Under the pieces are notes generated by a model. That model was not told the origin of the DNA and made no database searches. It was given only the letters and a program-made list of their open reading frames with translations. A stretch of DNA of 64,000 bases. Source: Euonymus europaeus (taxonomy: Eukaryota; Streptophyta; Magnoliopsida; Celastrales; Celastraceae). The translations under genes were made by a program, and so were the position numbers. Below are positions 1 through 12,951 of this stretch, in pieces (position 1 is the first letter of the stretch; each line of letters begins with the position of its first letter). The stretch lies in assembly GCA_963580455.1 (NCBI GenBank), contig OY756972.1, positions 5,657,001 through 5,721,000 on the forward strand. Reading direction: 5' to 3'.

Positions 1-1300
1 TTAACCATAACAAGAATAAAACCCATAAGTAATCATAAGTAAACCATAAGAAATTTCATTACCAAATTAAATGGCATAGAAAGTAATTTTTGAATAATGG
101 GATCTGTGTTACATATCATTTACAAAATCTTAGAGTTCTTGAAGGCGAAGGCAATAATAACGAAAATTAAGGTAAAATAAACTAGAAACAACCTTAACAA
201 GAAAGATGAAGAATATAAAATTAACATGCATCTCAAAAACCAAAAAATAATACAGTTATCAACGAAAATTATGAGTTATAAACCTAAATATAATACTTTT
301 ATAAACCTAAAAATAATACAGTAATCAACGAAAAGTTACAAATTTTCAAGTTGCATGTAGTATTCTATTTTCTACCACAAAATTAACAACAAATTAAGAA
401 TAGTCGTTCACATTTGCAAGAAGCATCCATTGCAACCATTCATTATCATATATATATAAAGAAAAATTTCTCAAACCTGCATGTAAAATTTATCAACCAA
501 ACTCAACAATTTCAAACAAATATTATAACATTTATCAACCCTACAAATTTCATGAGCTAAACAAAAAAATGAATCAAATATCAACGAAAAATTAGCATGA
601 TATATACGAAAACAAAACTATTCTCAACTAAAAATATATACATTTATCAACGAAATACTTTTTTTGTATAGTTACGTAAAAATATGACAGTTGTGAAAAC
701 CAAATGCACAAAACTAACCTTAGTTCAGTGATTTTCCTTCTCGACTTAAAATACAGGTAAAAGATGAGACGAAATATTGACAATTAGCAAGAACGTTGAG
801 CATTTCTATGTTCGTGAATTCGAAGACGGAGCTTTCGTAGTCGATTTTAGCATCGTTTCAGTTCTGGACGGCGTCTTTGTAACATATTATGAAGTTTAGA
901 TTGCACGAATGTTGAATAATCTGAAAAACTTGAGGAATACGAACCATGGATGAGTGGGAAAGAAGAGAGAGAAAGAGAGAGCTTGTTTTCATGGAGTATT
1001 CAGCTTTTTAAAAAGGAAAAATGCATCAAAAGACGTGCGATGGCTGCAGTGTCTTTTCCTTTGACAAAAGGGTTAAAATTTACATTTAATGAGAGGTGGT
1101 GTTAGATTTCCAAAAATTATGCAAAAGGGGGTCATTTTTCCAAAAAACTCTTGACACAAAGATGTCGCATGGCGGAACCGCTAGGTATGAAATATCAAAT
1201 GTTTGCTACGGTCTAGAGAAACAATGGATCGGTGTCATCCTGTACCATGCCTTGCAAGGATGACTCATTTCTTGTCCCCATAAGGCTAAAACATAAAAAA
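1..1300. other. AT-rich intergenic DNA without a recognised gene
   Basis: No open frame of useful length and no recognisable domain was seen. The stretch is strongly AT-rich. A purine-rich run of GAGAGA type lies at about 960-985. Several short A/T-rich phrases around the words 'atcaacgaaa' recur between 240 and 660, so part of it may be an old repeat. Confidence 0.5.
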
Positions 1301-1305
1301 TTAAG

Positions 1306-1855
1306 GCAATTATGGTAATGGTAATGGTAATTTTATCGTTATCGACTAATTGATTATAATATTTTGAAACAAAATGGTTTTTCGTTATTAATTCGATGAT
1401 ATGAAATTTTTACCAATAGGATTGATAGTGATAATGGATGTCGGCTTTCTTATCATCAGTATTTATCATAACCGATTCATATATATGAATTAAATATATT
1501 ATATATTTATTTTTAATTTAGTTTAAGACTTTAAGTTGATTAATATTGACCGATCTATATATATGAATTAATATATTATATATTTTATTTTCATTTGTAG
1601 TATATTTTTAGTATAATGGTTTAACTGTTACTTGTTTAGTTGATTTAGAAAAATTGAAAAATGTTTCATATTTAGCGTTGATAAATTTACCAATTATCGA
1701 TTTATCATTATCCAATTACGATATAACGACCGACGATAAACCCACATCATCGAGAGAACGGTAACGGTTTCCAATTTTTCAATTACCGTAACTTTTGATG
1801 AGTAACGGTAACCAGTCATTAACACGTTACCATCACAGCCCTATCAAAAACTATA
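1306..1855. repeat. Possible MITE with GGTAAC/GTTACC-rich ends
   Basis: The left part reads ggcaattatggtaatgg and the right part, read on the other strand, gggctgtgatggtaacg. They form an imperfect inverted repeat around an AT-rich core in which 'taccg' and 'cggta' words recur. This resembles a small non-autonomous DNA element just upstream of the VDAC promoter. No clear target-site duplication was found, so boundaries are approximate. Confidence 0.35.
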
Positions 1856-1870
1856 CGCCAATATTTGTTT

Positions 1871-1880
1871 AATATAAAAT
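1871..1880 (+). promoter_or_regulatory. TATA-like box upstream of the VDAC gene
   Basis: The sequence aatataaaat lies about 95 bases before the VDAC start codon and is followed by a pyrimidine-rich leader, as expected for a plant core promoter. It is assigned by position and composition only. Confidence 0.3.
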
Positions 1881-1974
1881 CCCCCAATATTGACTGCACC
1901 TTTCTCACAAAAACCCTTTGCAAAACCCTCTCAATAACCAGTGTTCCAGCTCTCATATCTCTGTGTCTGCGACA

Positions 1975-4900
1975 ATGAGCAAGGGACCTGGGCTCTTCTC
2001 TGAATTCGGCAAGAAATCCAAAGGTAGATCTTCCTCTTTCCGTTACTCTCTCTCGATCGATATTCAGGTTGAACTAGCATGGAGCTTTTAATGATCTGAT
2101 CATATATGCAGATATACTGACCAGGGACTACAGTGACGACCAGAAGTTCAGCGTCTCCAGTTCTAGCTATACAGGATTGGTTCGGGCTCTTTTCCTTATG
2201 ATCGCAATCATTTCATTTGTATTATTATCGATTTGGTCAATTTAGCGTGATTTATGTGCATTTTCTGGATCTGACTGCTTATTATTGTTGGAAGATTTTC
2301 GAGAATTAACCTAGGTTTTCTCTAGCCATTATATACTAGTACTAGTTTCGAGTCAGATTCTTTTTTTGCTTCTGTGCTGTTCTACGCGATTTTATCTGTT
2401 ATTCAAACTTACTTGGATCTGCTTCAGGCCATGGCTATAATGGCTTAATTAATGTTGAATCCGTGTATCTGTTTTGATGGAATGTTGTTTTCTTGAGTCG
2501 CCTTATTTGTCAAATAAAGTTTACAGGCCTTCTTCATCTTTTCCTAAAACAATGAAAAATGAGTAGAGGAATGTCTAATTGTTGATAATTGGAATTTTCT
2601 TCTTTTGATGAAATCTTCTCTTCTCCAGGTAAACTACTTAAGAAATATCATGTTTGGTGGTAGGATATCAATGTTCATATCATGCATTCTAGAATCTTGA
2701 AGATAGTTCATTGCGTGAAAAATTTAGATCTGAACCTGAGAGCTATTGATAACTATATGTTTCAGAAGATTTTCTATTCCAAGTGCCATGAAGATTTATC
2801 ATTTCTCCTTGAAGCCCCTTTCTGTTGCACATGTTCCAAATATCCAAATATTCCACGTCCTTCTATCTCTCTCTCTCATGTGGCAATTGTTTAGCAAACG
2901 GAATAGATTCAATTTGGTCAGTATTTTTTATAAAATTAGGTAAAAAATTTATAAGCAAATCTGGAAGTGCAACGAAGAAGGGATTATTTGATAAAGGCAT
3001 GCCTTGAATATTGATTGTGAAGGCAGTAAAATAAATAGAGTAGCGTATATAAATTTCAAAGACAATTGCTAGGAAAGTCATACTTCACTTTTAAGTTTCA
3101 AGCTTATAGGTTTCATAAAATTTGTTATGTGTTCTTTTGGATTTATGGGGAACTGGTCAAAGGATGTGAAAAGATTTTGGTAAAACACAGGAAGTTACGA
3201 ACTGGAAGTAGACTGTTTAATAAAAATGACTGCCTTATAATTTATAAGGATTACCTTCGGATCGTACTTGTGGAATTTTTGAATAATTGTTCGTTATGTT
3301 GATGTGGATATATACGGAGACTTGTAGTGTTTAGGCTTAAAAAAGGAATTTAACCTAGTTAGCGATCTTGATGGCGTCATTTTGGACGTGCACATGCACA
3401 TACTCATAAATCTATAATTTCCAGAACATATATTATTTTTTCCCTGGTGATGCAATATGTATTTACCGTAAGGGAAATGGCTGAAATGTTGCAATATAAG
3501 AATGTCTCACGGAGAGTTAATTTGTTATTTTTAAGGTGAAAGATCTAGTCCTTGCTTTTAGTAAACTATAACATTGTTCTTTTGACATTGAATAGAGGCC
3601 AAGTATTAAATGCTTGATATATTTGAAAACAAAAGTTATCCTTTACCCTGTGCTATTGCTCGAAGATTTGGCTGATTTTGCCTCGAACGTTAGGACTGGA
3701 TGTATTTTCTCTTATTGATACTAGAACTGTAAAGTTGAAGGTCATGAAATGTCCAAATCTTTTTAGCTGTGTCCAAATAAGTAAATCTTTCAAATGTGAT
3801 GGTCTTTCCACCTTTTATTAGCAAGGAGCCTACGATTAGTTATCATGCACTCTTCTCCAGACCTTTCCTTTTGTGTCATGCTTGTGGATTTTTGAAAATT
3901 AATTACAGAATAGATAGATGAAAGTGAGATGCCACCACCAATGTCATATAAACAAGGTAAAGGACAATACGGAATCACTAATTGAAACTTTAAGTAACTG
4001 TTTTTGGTGAGCATTGATGGGTTACTTGTGAATGTTGATTATCAGGCATGCTGTTGGGATTATCAGGCATGCTGTGGGGATTATAAAGCATGCTGGTGGG
4101 TGAATATTTGATTATTGAGATCCATTACTTGTGATGTTAGCGGAATAACTGACCATTACATGTGTTGTTGGAGAAAGAGAAAGTCACGGTGAGATAATTT
4201 TTGGCCAAGTTGAAGACTTATCTGCTCCAAAATCATGCTTTCTTTTAACAAAAATGATAAACCACTTTGTATCGGATCTGCATTATTCCATTATTTCAGA
4301 AGATTTTGCATATTTTGCAAGGTTCTATGTGTAGGTGTCTCGATGGTATCTTATTTGTTTCTTGGTCTATCCTACTTTTTTCTTGAGGTAGGCACACCTG
4401 TTCTTGTTTGCAAGGTGCCTGTGTTCCATGTATTTTACGGGGCTTTTTCTTGAGCGTAAATTGGCTTTAGAAGATTTTACTTTTACAGCATGTAAACTTT
4501 TAGGTGATTGGCATGCGTTAACACTTTAACATCATCTCTTTATCTCCAGGCTCTTACTTCAAAATTAGTCCAGAAGCGGGGTCTGTCGTTTGGGGATGTG
4601 GCAGCACAGTACAAATACAAGAATGCCACAGTTGATGTCAAACTTGACACAGAATCAAATGTAATGAGACACCCGTGTTTGATTTTCTTTTTCTTTTTTG
4701 ATGCAAGTTTTTCCTGATTTTTATGTTTTTGATAGTCCTTTACTGGTTATGCAGATCTTAACAACACTCACCATCATAGATTTCCCATCGTCCATGAAAT
4801 CTAGTGTTTCGGTCAAACTCCCTGATTACAGCTCTGGCAAGGTACTAATACTGTTTTCCTGTCAGGTGGACGGAATTTGACATCTGTAAATATAGGTTTC

Positions 4901-5804
4901 ATAGTTGTATGTTTTTTTCTTTTGCAGTTGGAGGTCCAGTACTGTCATCAACATGCTACTTTTACTTCAGCAGTTGGTCTGAAGCAATCCCCTGCTGTTG
5001 AAGTCTCTGCCACCATAGGTACACCCACCATTGCCTTTGGAGCAGAGGCAAGTTATGCGACAGCTTCTGGGGAATTTTTAAAATATAATACTGGAGTGTG
5101 CTTGACGAAGCCAGATTCCATCGCTACAGTGATTCTGTAAGTCCTCTCACTTGAGATTCATAACAGATGATCCTGATGATAGATGTATATACTATTGTAT
5201 AGCTTATTTGCTTAGCCTGTGTTTCTATGTAATTTTATAAACATTTTGTGTAAATTCAAACTATTAGATCACATCGCTAAAGTTGGATCTGCAAGAACAA
5301 GGCTCCTGGCTTTATAATCTTACATTTTTGCGAAAGGATTTTGTGCATTTGTGTTGTTGGTAAAATGGTTGTTCATGGTGTTAAATATTGCTTTTGGAGT
5401 TGACAAATGTTGCACAAATAGCTTTCTTATCATCATACATTCATACTTACCGCTAATATTTAAGCATAACCATAACGAGGATTGTTTCCTTTTGTAGAGC
5501 TGACAAAGGAGACTCAATACGGTTTTCATATCTGCATCATCTAACACAGCTTAATGGAGGTGCTGTGGTGGGGGAGATAAGCCGAAGGTTCTCCACCAAT
5601 GATAATACGTTAACTGTTGGATGTTCATATTCTGTCGATCCACACACAGTTGTGAAAGCAAAGCTTAACAACCATGGTAATCTTGGTGCCCTTTTACAGC
5701 ATGAGATCAAACCTAAGTCCTTCCTGACGATCTCTGGTGCTTTTGACACCAAGGCCTTGGAGAAGACTCCAAAGTTAGGCCTGGCACTCTCTCTCAAGCC
5801 TTGA
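1975..5804 (+). CDS. VDAC4: Mitochondrial outer-membrane porin, voltage-dependent anion channel (VDAC4-type), six exons
   Basis: VDAC is the beta-barrel of the mitochondrial outer membrane that passes ATP, ADP and other metabolites. Exons read as 1975-2023, 2112-2179, 4550-4660, 4755-4841, 4928-5136 and 5498-5804, all with GT-AG borders. They join in frame to 276 residues, the usual plant VDAC length. The start MSKGPGLF is the conserved N-terminal helix. Next come the RDY..DQKFSVS block in exon 2, GDVAAQYKYKNA in exon 3, KLEVQYCH across exons 4-5 and DKGDSIRFSYLHHL across exons 5-6. The C-terminus ends ALSLKP, matching the family. As I recall the plant paralogues, MSKGPGLF, YKYKNA and LHHL fit the VDAC4 branch better than VDAC1-3. 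Intron 2 is long (2.37 kb) and its short open frames are not genes. The start is the first ATG after the leader. Family assignment is firm; the paralogue number is inferred. Confidence 0.93.
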
Positions 5805-6523
5805 AGGCTCATGTTATTCTTGACATCTTTGAAACTCACATAATTTTGTCGATTTTTTCGCCTCTCACAGGTGCATTATGATAATGATTCGAAATGGTAT
5901 TTCTCGGAACTTTTTTGGACGAGGTTTCTTGTTTTATTTGTTTGGAAAGAATACCTCCAAATGGCCTGAACTTCCCTCTATTTTGATTTCATTGAAGAGG
6001 CACATAACTTCAATTCATTTTATATGATATTTTAATCACTGCTTAATTCTGCATGTGTGACTTAGTACATTAGGATTATACTCCATTGTCTTATTTTGTT
6101 CTGATTGGACAAATGTTTGTGTTAGACAAATCATATAATCCCAGCGCAACAGATAAATATCTTTGATGTTTTGTCATTTTTATTTAGATTTTAGCACCGG
6201 CTTGATCATCATAAATTTAATATATCAACCCTTAATTCAGTGATTGACCGCTGGGGAGACTTTATTGCTTTTGAAGTTTGGAACTTTAGATGATGACCAG
6301 TCTAATTTTTTTTTTTTTTGCTAATGATGACGGGGACACAGGAAATATTCAATTATTTATATCTTCCAGGAAAGAAAACTTGGGAGAGATTTTTTTACAC
6401 AAGAAAATGGAATTGAGCATTCAATTTACTAAGCAACAATATGTACACAAAGCACACAACAAGACAAAAAGAAAAAAAAAAGTAAACAAGAAAAAGAATA
6501 CAAACAGCAAGAGGGGACACAAT
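5805..6523. other. Convergent 3' flanks of VDAC and F-box genes
   Basis: This is about 720 bases between the stop of the porin gene (+) and the stop of the F-box gene (-). It presumably holds both 3' UTRs and poly(A) signals. A T13 run starts at about 6307 and an A-rich stretch lies at about 6470-6500. No other gene was seen. Confidence 0.5.
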
Positions 6524-7666
6524 TCAAGCTAAGGCATACAACTCTGGAACAAAAGAAAACCACCTGAAACCACAGCTCCATTTCTCAGGCAATGAAGGGC
6601 ATTTAGGCAACCAATGCCAAGTCCTCCTTGACACCTTGTAATACAATATCTCTGGCCAATTATAGCAACACACACAGACTGTGTTCTGATGCCAAAAGCA
6701 ATAAACATGCTCGTAGTTGTGGTAAGAAACAGACATGAATTTCCTGCACATCATCTCAGGCACACTCTCCATTGCAATCCAATTCCTTTCATCATCCAAT
6801 TCCCACAACTTCATACTACTTGAAATCCCATTTCTTCCAGTCCCTCCAACCAAATACAACTTCTCTTCCTCGTCACTCACAAGCCTCACAAATGTAAGGT
6901 CACTGGGCAAATCAGTTTCCAATCTCCCCCAGACCCCGTTTTCCAGATCAAAGCACACTATTGCAAATGGCTCTGGAGTAGTAAAATACAATGATCCTTT
7001 AAAGTACACACCCCCTTGATAATAATTATGACTTAAAATTGGATCAAACCCATGAAAATTTTGCCAAGAACGGGTCCTTGAGTCGTAAACAAAAGCTCGA
7101 TTACACGAAGATCGACTGCAGAGGACGAAGATTTTGTACCCAACTGAAGTAGAAACGAAGGTGAGCAACTCAAATCCAAAAGGGTATGATGGGAATTCAA
7201 TAATTCTTGAAGATCCGGCCAGGAAATTGCATACAAGGAAGGAAGAGAAACTGGGGATAGAGAAGCAGAACAACCCATGCGAAGACGAAAGCAGAGTCGA
7301 TGGCGTACCGCAGGGTATTGAAATAGAGAACGAAGGAGCTAAATCGCGCCAGGTGCCAGCGCTAGGGTCATAGAGAGGAAAGTGACCGTGACATTGAGGG
7401 TGAGACAGCAAAAGAAAAGAAGAAAAACAAGAGGAAGAAGAGTGTTTAGACACAAACGAAGGAGAGTATATCAGAGACTTGAAATTCTTACAAGTTGATC
7501 TCAAATTCATCAATGTTTTGAGAGGCAAGAAGGAGAGGATGTGCTCCAGAACCTCCTTCGGCGTCCGACTCCATATCTCTGGATCCATATCCCGCAGCCC
7601 GCACAGAGATTTGGCTCCAGGTCCGTGCGTTGTCTTCGAGGAAGATTGCAAGCTCAAGGGTTTCAT
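6524..7666 (-). CDS. F-box/kelch-repeat-like protein (similar to At5g43190), intronless
   Basis: This is a single 380-residue frame. The F-box lies at about residues 31-72 (EIWSRTPKEVLEHILSFLPL followed by TLMNLRSTCKNFKSLI). It would bind SKP1/ASK so that the protein serves as the substrate receptor of an SCF ubiquitin ligase. The rest reads as a divergent kelch/galactose-oxidase-type propeller: YDPSAGTWRDLAP near 100, a WGRLETDLP segment and KLYLVGGTGRNG near 270, and WHWLPKCPSLP near the end. Cysteine is common. A second Met at residue 27 (MDPEIW) may be the true start, because the family I recall has MDPEIW just before the F-box. The substrate is unknown. The family is clear; the named orthologue is from memory and less sure. 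Confidence 0.85.
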   Translation of the reverse strand: MKPLSLQSSSKTTHGPGAKSLCGLRDMDPEIWSRTPKEVLEHILSFLPLKTLMNLRSTCKNFKSLIYSPSFVSKHSSSSCFSSFLLLSHPQCHGHFPLYDPSAGTWRDLAPSFSISIPCGTPSTLLSSSHGLFCFSIPSFSSFLVCNFLAGSSRIIEFPSYPFGFELLTFVSTSVGYKIFVLCSRSSCNRAFVYDSRTRSWQNFHGFDPILSHNYYQGGVYFKGSLYFTTPEPFAIVCFDLENGVWGRLETDLPSDLTFVRLVSDEEEKLYLVGGTGRNGISSSMKLWELDDERNWIAMESVPEMMCRKFMSVSYHNYEHVYCFWHQNTVCVCCYNWPEILYYKVSRRTWHWLPKCPSLPEKWSCGFRWFSFVPELYALA

Positions 7667-7763
7667 TGATAAAAGAACTGGTAGAGCGAAAGCTCTGTTG
7701 GATTTTACCTACCAATTTTGTGAACTTTCTTAAGAGGGACAGGTATTATCACTGTATTTTCAT

Positions 7764-8027
7764 TTTTAGGTCACCTAATTCCTATCTATATATTTTTGAT
7801 CCCTAAACTTTTTTGCGTCAAAGAAATTCACATGCAATGGATCAATGATTAATTTCCGTCAAAAAAATGTTGATGTAGTCATTTAGTAACGGCGTATAAT
7901 TATTGGACAGACTGACATTTTTGACGAAAATTGCTCCTAAAGAACTAACGTGACCCATTTAATAAAATATAAAAACTTATTTGACTAAAATAGAAATTAC
8001 AAGAATTTAGGTAACCCGAAATTAAAA
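7764..8027. repeat. Possible short MITE upstream of the F-box gene
   Basis: The left end ttaggtcacctaattcct and the reverse complement of the right end (cgggttacctaaattctt) make imperfect terminal inverted repeats around an AT-rich core of about 260 bases. No target duplication could be fixed. It sits in the presumed 5' flank of the minus-strand F-box gene. Confidence 0.3.
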
Positions 8028-11000
8028 GTAGAGTGTCATATCTGATCCCTTCTGAAAATGGTACGCAAGAAAAGGAAAAAAATTAAATATTGCCAAGGAG
8101 ATAAAGACAAACTACTCATACTAAATTGACTTTCCTCATATATATCCAAACTAGGGTATAATGGTCTTTTGATTATTAGGGCTAAGAGCTAAAGAAACCA
8201 ATGGCCATTGACCATAACCAAAGCCGGCTAATGCGTTTATGAGAGTCTCTGATCATGTGGCATCACCAGTGACTACACCAATTCATGTGGGTATTAGAAT
8301 TCTTGACTTTAGTACAATCTACTGGTATTTTTCATTTGAGTTGACAACACAAATTGGGTCATTTGCATGTTAAAAAATTATTCACTATGTTGGAAGTTCC
8401 AAAACAAGATTCTTTTGGTTGAGAATGAGAAAACATATAGTCATTTCTCTTTGGGTTTTGGTGTCCAAATCTATGTGCTCGCCGGCCTGGCTTGTCTGTT
8501 TGATGCTTTGATATAAGCAGTTGTTCGAAACCATTGAAAACATTGAAGAGATGTACAAGAAGTTGATTGGATTAGAGACTATTTTTGGCATGTTTTTCCT
8601 TGTTTGATGGAGGACGGACAAGGACTAAAGAGACGAATGGAAGAAGAAATAAATCACTATAAATATTAGGTTTGGTATTCGCTCCTTGAACACATGTTCC
8701 AATAATATGGAAATAATTGTGTAGACTGTAGATAATTCAACTTTGGAGAACAAAAATCTGCACACACATGCCATTGAAAGTAATGCTAGTAGCTTCGATT
8801 CTCAATCTCAATATAAACTCAATAGCTGGCAAGTAAACAGACAACCCTTTATTTCAACAAATGTAATATATATCTGAGGAATATATGTTATAAGAAATGT
8901 AATGTTGCATTGGTGGTATTTTATTAATAAAAGTTATTATTGTTTTTCGGTGAGAATATATATAATATGATGTCGTGTGCATATTTACTAGTGTTTCATA
9001 TAATAAATGATTTGGTGTATAAAGTTCGGCTTACACACGGAAGATTATGTTATTAATTTTTGTGGAATCTAAGTTTTAGTTTAGACAACCTAAAATGAAA
9101 TTCGAAAAGTCGTTGTTACGGTTGTAACACATGATTAAATACGTTTATCTCGATTATGAGAATGATATAGTTCTGACTTCATATGCTAGTACACTTGTGT
9201 GTATTGAGCTGAACCAAGTCGAGGAAAGTGTTTTTATGCTGACTATATATAAAAAAATATCTCGTAGTTATTATGAGCACTTATACTCTTAATCCCGATA
9301 CAAATAATATGAACAATCATAAACTAGATATTGTTTTGAGTCACGAAAGAGTGAGACTCGGTCATGAGTTAATAAATGTCTCGATTTAGGGATTGTGGAT
9401 ACCCCTTGAGAAAACTTATAAGTTTTTATCGTGTCAAACCCTACAGGTGATTTAATTATCCGACACGTCAAATAAGTTAAGCATAAATCTTGAGGTCTTT
9501 GATTTAAAAATTAAATTGTCAATAATTTAATTTATAAATCAGGTATCGATTTTTCTTAACATGGAGAGTTTATAAACATTTAATAATTAGCTCGAAATAT
9601 ATTTTGAGGACATTGCAAATTTTTAGTGGAGTGAATTGTGTAATTTACCCAAGGAAGAAAGTTGATTAGGAAAATCAGAATTTTCTTTTCAATATTAAGT
9701 CAAAATATATTTGTTATGAGGTCCCTATTGTGCCTCTATATAAATAACTCAAAGTGTCTAGAGTTACACACGGTTTTACACTTAAAAAATCGAAATCCTA
9801 TAGGCAACCACCTTCCACCGGAGTTCAAGTTCCAAGAACGAGGTCACACAGTAGAAGACATCTAGTGTTTGAGCTCTTGTTCATGTTTGGTTCGTAAGTC
9901 TACTCATGTTATTGTTTCGTGGTGCCACTCGGTTCGTGACAAGGAGAAGAAGATGTCATTTGCCGTTACTTGTTGGATGTGCTGGATCTGCTAAGATCAA
10001 TCAGACAAATCTTCAAAGGTACAAGTCTGAATCGATTGATTGTAGAACAAATCTAAAAAAATTTAAATCTGACATGCTTGTGTGCTCTATCAACTAGCAC
10101 ATCCTTGGAATAAATTGACTGCATAGCAGTGTATTATCCCAAACATCTGTATTAATGTGTCCCACAACTTCTAGAAGGAAGAAAAAAAATGCTGAATAGA
10201 TGGTTCCAGTCTTTAAAACGTAATAGAACCATAAGAAACTTTAGGGCCTAAAGGTCTAATTTGGTTTTTTATTACACCTAGACTTGGCTTATGGTGTGCT
10301 ATTACGCAAAACCAGGGGGCTTGTTAGAAAATTCAATGGTATCATATATTATTATATTGCCCTCGGGAAAAAAATCAATGGCATCTCTCATACCAATCAT
10401 TAAGAACCTATTTCAACCACCACACCAAAAGTTCTAGAGTTGATGATAAACATGAAGCTATGCCTTTTTACACCAGATAAATCCCAAGCTTGGGCATTTG
10501 GGCTAGCCTCTGTGCCTCCTTACATTTGTAGGAGATCTGTTTGCTGACAAAAATGCAGCAGAAGGTCTTGTACTGTCCATAATGTTTTGAAAATACACAG
10601 ATTATTCATGTCTCTGGAGTTGCATTGGATCCTAGAAAGCTACAAAAATATTTATTACAGCAATGGTACCTTTCATGTTAGTGGAGTACTTTCGAATTAG
10701 CTCAACTGCTCCAAGCCTCTAATCAATTACTCTTGGCTCTCAGAAAAGTCAATAATTTGGACCAAGTAAACATCAACCATATACAAAATGAGATTCAAAA
10801 TTGTTGTTCAAGAGATCCAATATTAAAACAAAAAACAAGACTTCCATTGCAACGAAGAGTGCTTCAAAATGAGTATTGACATGCAAAATAATTTACATAA
10901 ACAGAGATATAAGAGATATCCCTTCATTCTGCATCTGCATCTGCATCATATGTTAGATCGATGCTGGAGCAAAAGTGGATCCGGCCCTTCGATGGATGAT

Positions 11001-12625
11001 GAAGCAAACATCAGTCGCTCCAATTATCCTGATCCTGAGCATTCCCTCCATTCTGCATGTCAATTCTAAAGGGTGATGTTTGCATGAACAACTGAGCATG
11101 GAATTCTGTTAGTTGAGTGACATTGATTCGAGTTGGGGGTTGACATGTGTTTTTACATATGAGAATGAGTGTGGTTATTGTGAGTGGTTAATTTGGTTGA
11201 TATGTGTATGGTGGTAAGTCACTTTAAATGACTTTATCCCTACCCGAGCCTTAACCTGACATTACCAGTTTAATAAAGTCTTAACGATCCTTGGTGATAC
11301 ATTTTTTTCTACATTAGTAGAGAGTAGAGTGAAAAGCAAGTTTATGGAGTTTAAAAATATTCATTATTAAGTTATCATGATAATTTTGGAAGAAAGAATG
11401 TCTTCTTACTTTTCAAAAAATGAATTTTTGAGCTTTGCACGATCACTTAACATTTTAATGTGTGTTTTGATATTTCAATGCTTAAACATGGTTAAATATA
11501 CCGCTTATGAGCTGTTTAAATGATTTATACAGGTTTAGGATGAACCGCGACTAATTCGGAGGCCAAAAGTGGAAGATGGAAATGCTGTCAAAGCATATGC
11601 TGATATAAAATTTCAATGTTGATATGTTGATATAAAATTTCAATGTTGATATGCTGACATTCGACCAATCATTGCGGTTGCTGTAAAATTCCGATTTAAG
11701 TGATTCTTTCTGAATTGAAAACTACACATCTCAAGCTTATCGTGCATATCAATTTTGTCAATTTTGGACCAAAGATAAAAAAAAATTTGTGAGCATACGA
11801 ATTCAGTTGCTTACAAACCCAACGATTATGAGTATCTTTCATTGTTTTTCCTTGTAACTTTCACTCTGCGGCCCAAAAAAATGTGATTTATAATGTGTTG
11901 GCAATCTAAGAGAAAGGGCTAAAACTATTATGTTTTAAGGATTCTTAAATTCTAGCGTTAGGAAACTGTAAAATCTAGATGGAATATGCACGGCAAAAGA
12001 GTATTTTTTGAAATTTCAACTTCATTAAAGGAGGCTTTTGAGACTATAAAAAAGACGATTTTTTTAGAGAGATTAGAGAGTCTATTGAGAAGAGGAGAAT
12101 GACAGTAAACAAAGGGGGAGACGCACAACCGTATTCTTGAATCATCGGATCCTGAAATCCACAATCAGATGTTGGTTGGATTGCAATTGGAATAAAAAAT
12201 ACTTCTGTCATAAGTCATAACCAGCTTAGAAGAAGGTATAAAATATATATAGAAACGTTTAACAATGATGCAGGTAATTAGGAAAAAGTAGAACAAGGCA
12301 ATGGAGAATGCACAGTAGTAAAAACAAAGAGCACACTAGTTAAAGGAAGAACTGATCATCGGGGAATGGATTAAAGAAACTACGAAAAAAGTACATATTT
12401 GATAAAGTACATCATTCATTGGATTTAATCAGAAATCGAGTACAAGTGTGATCTAGTTAATCAAAATATGACTCATATAGTACACGATAATCTATAATGT
12501 ATATAGATGTGATTATGCTCAAGTTCATCTAGATTATGGAATGAGTTAATCTGCACGACTGATGTTTATGAGTTGCCAAAACAAATGTCATTCGACTTCA
12601 CGGTTGAGTCCATAAAAAGTAGAAT
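8028..12625. other. 4.6-kb AT-rich intergenic stretch, no supported gene
   Basis: Only short, unconserved open frames occur. The part from about 9090 to 9700 has the look of an old LTR: 'taatcccgatacaaat', 'gagtgagactcggtcatgag' and 'taccccttgag' type phrases. I found no paired ends, no target duplication and no polyprotein. A short direct duplication of 'tgttgatatgctga/ttgatatgttga' words lies at 11595-11655. Confidence 0.45.
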
Positions 12626-12639
12626 TTGGGTTATCGCTT

Positions 12640-12951
12640 GTTGGGCCAAAAGACATGTATATCTAAGACCATGATTAATTGTACGAGTGCGAACAATGCC
12701 TTCCAACTAAGTGAAACAGAGAAAACATCCTCTCTCTACTTCTCCTTTTATGGTACATTTCTTCTTGATTTGTTGCAAGTGCTCTTGATTCTTGACTTGT
12801 TTTTAGTGGAAGAGATTTTGCTGTTTGCACTTCGTACTTTACAAGAATGACATTTACTTCATCATTTCCCATGGCTCTGGTTCCTACTTCTTCGGGTACT
12901 GCAGGGGCTTCATCTACTGTAATGCCTCATTTATTCTTGCTGAAATCATAC
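12640..12951 (+). pseudogene. Promoter and first-exon-like segment, paralogous to 47690-47990; ends at an hAT insertion
   Basis: This segment matches the minus strand of about 47690-47990 over roughly 300 bases. Shared phrases in the same order are a 'cttgttggg..aaa' word, a tatatc box, 'aactaagtgaaaca' followed by 'tcctctct', and a short reading start MALVP at 12871. Here the frame reads MALVPTSSGTAGASS and then runs out of similarity just before the hAT element at 12952. No downstream exons were recognised, so this is likely a broken or solitary duplicate of an unrecognised gene. Its function is unknown. Confidence 0.45.

Noticed and set aside
2682..4453. Several 60-78-codon frames between VDAC exons 2 and 3
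   Set aside because: They lie in a 2.37-kb intron, overlap each other on both strands and show no domain.
9090..9700. Copia-type LTR
   Set aside because: Phrases look LTR-like, but no TG..CA borders, partner LTR, primer-binding site or target duplication could be found.
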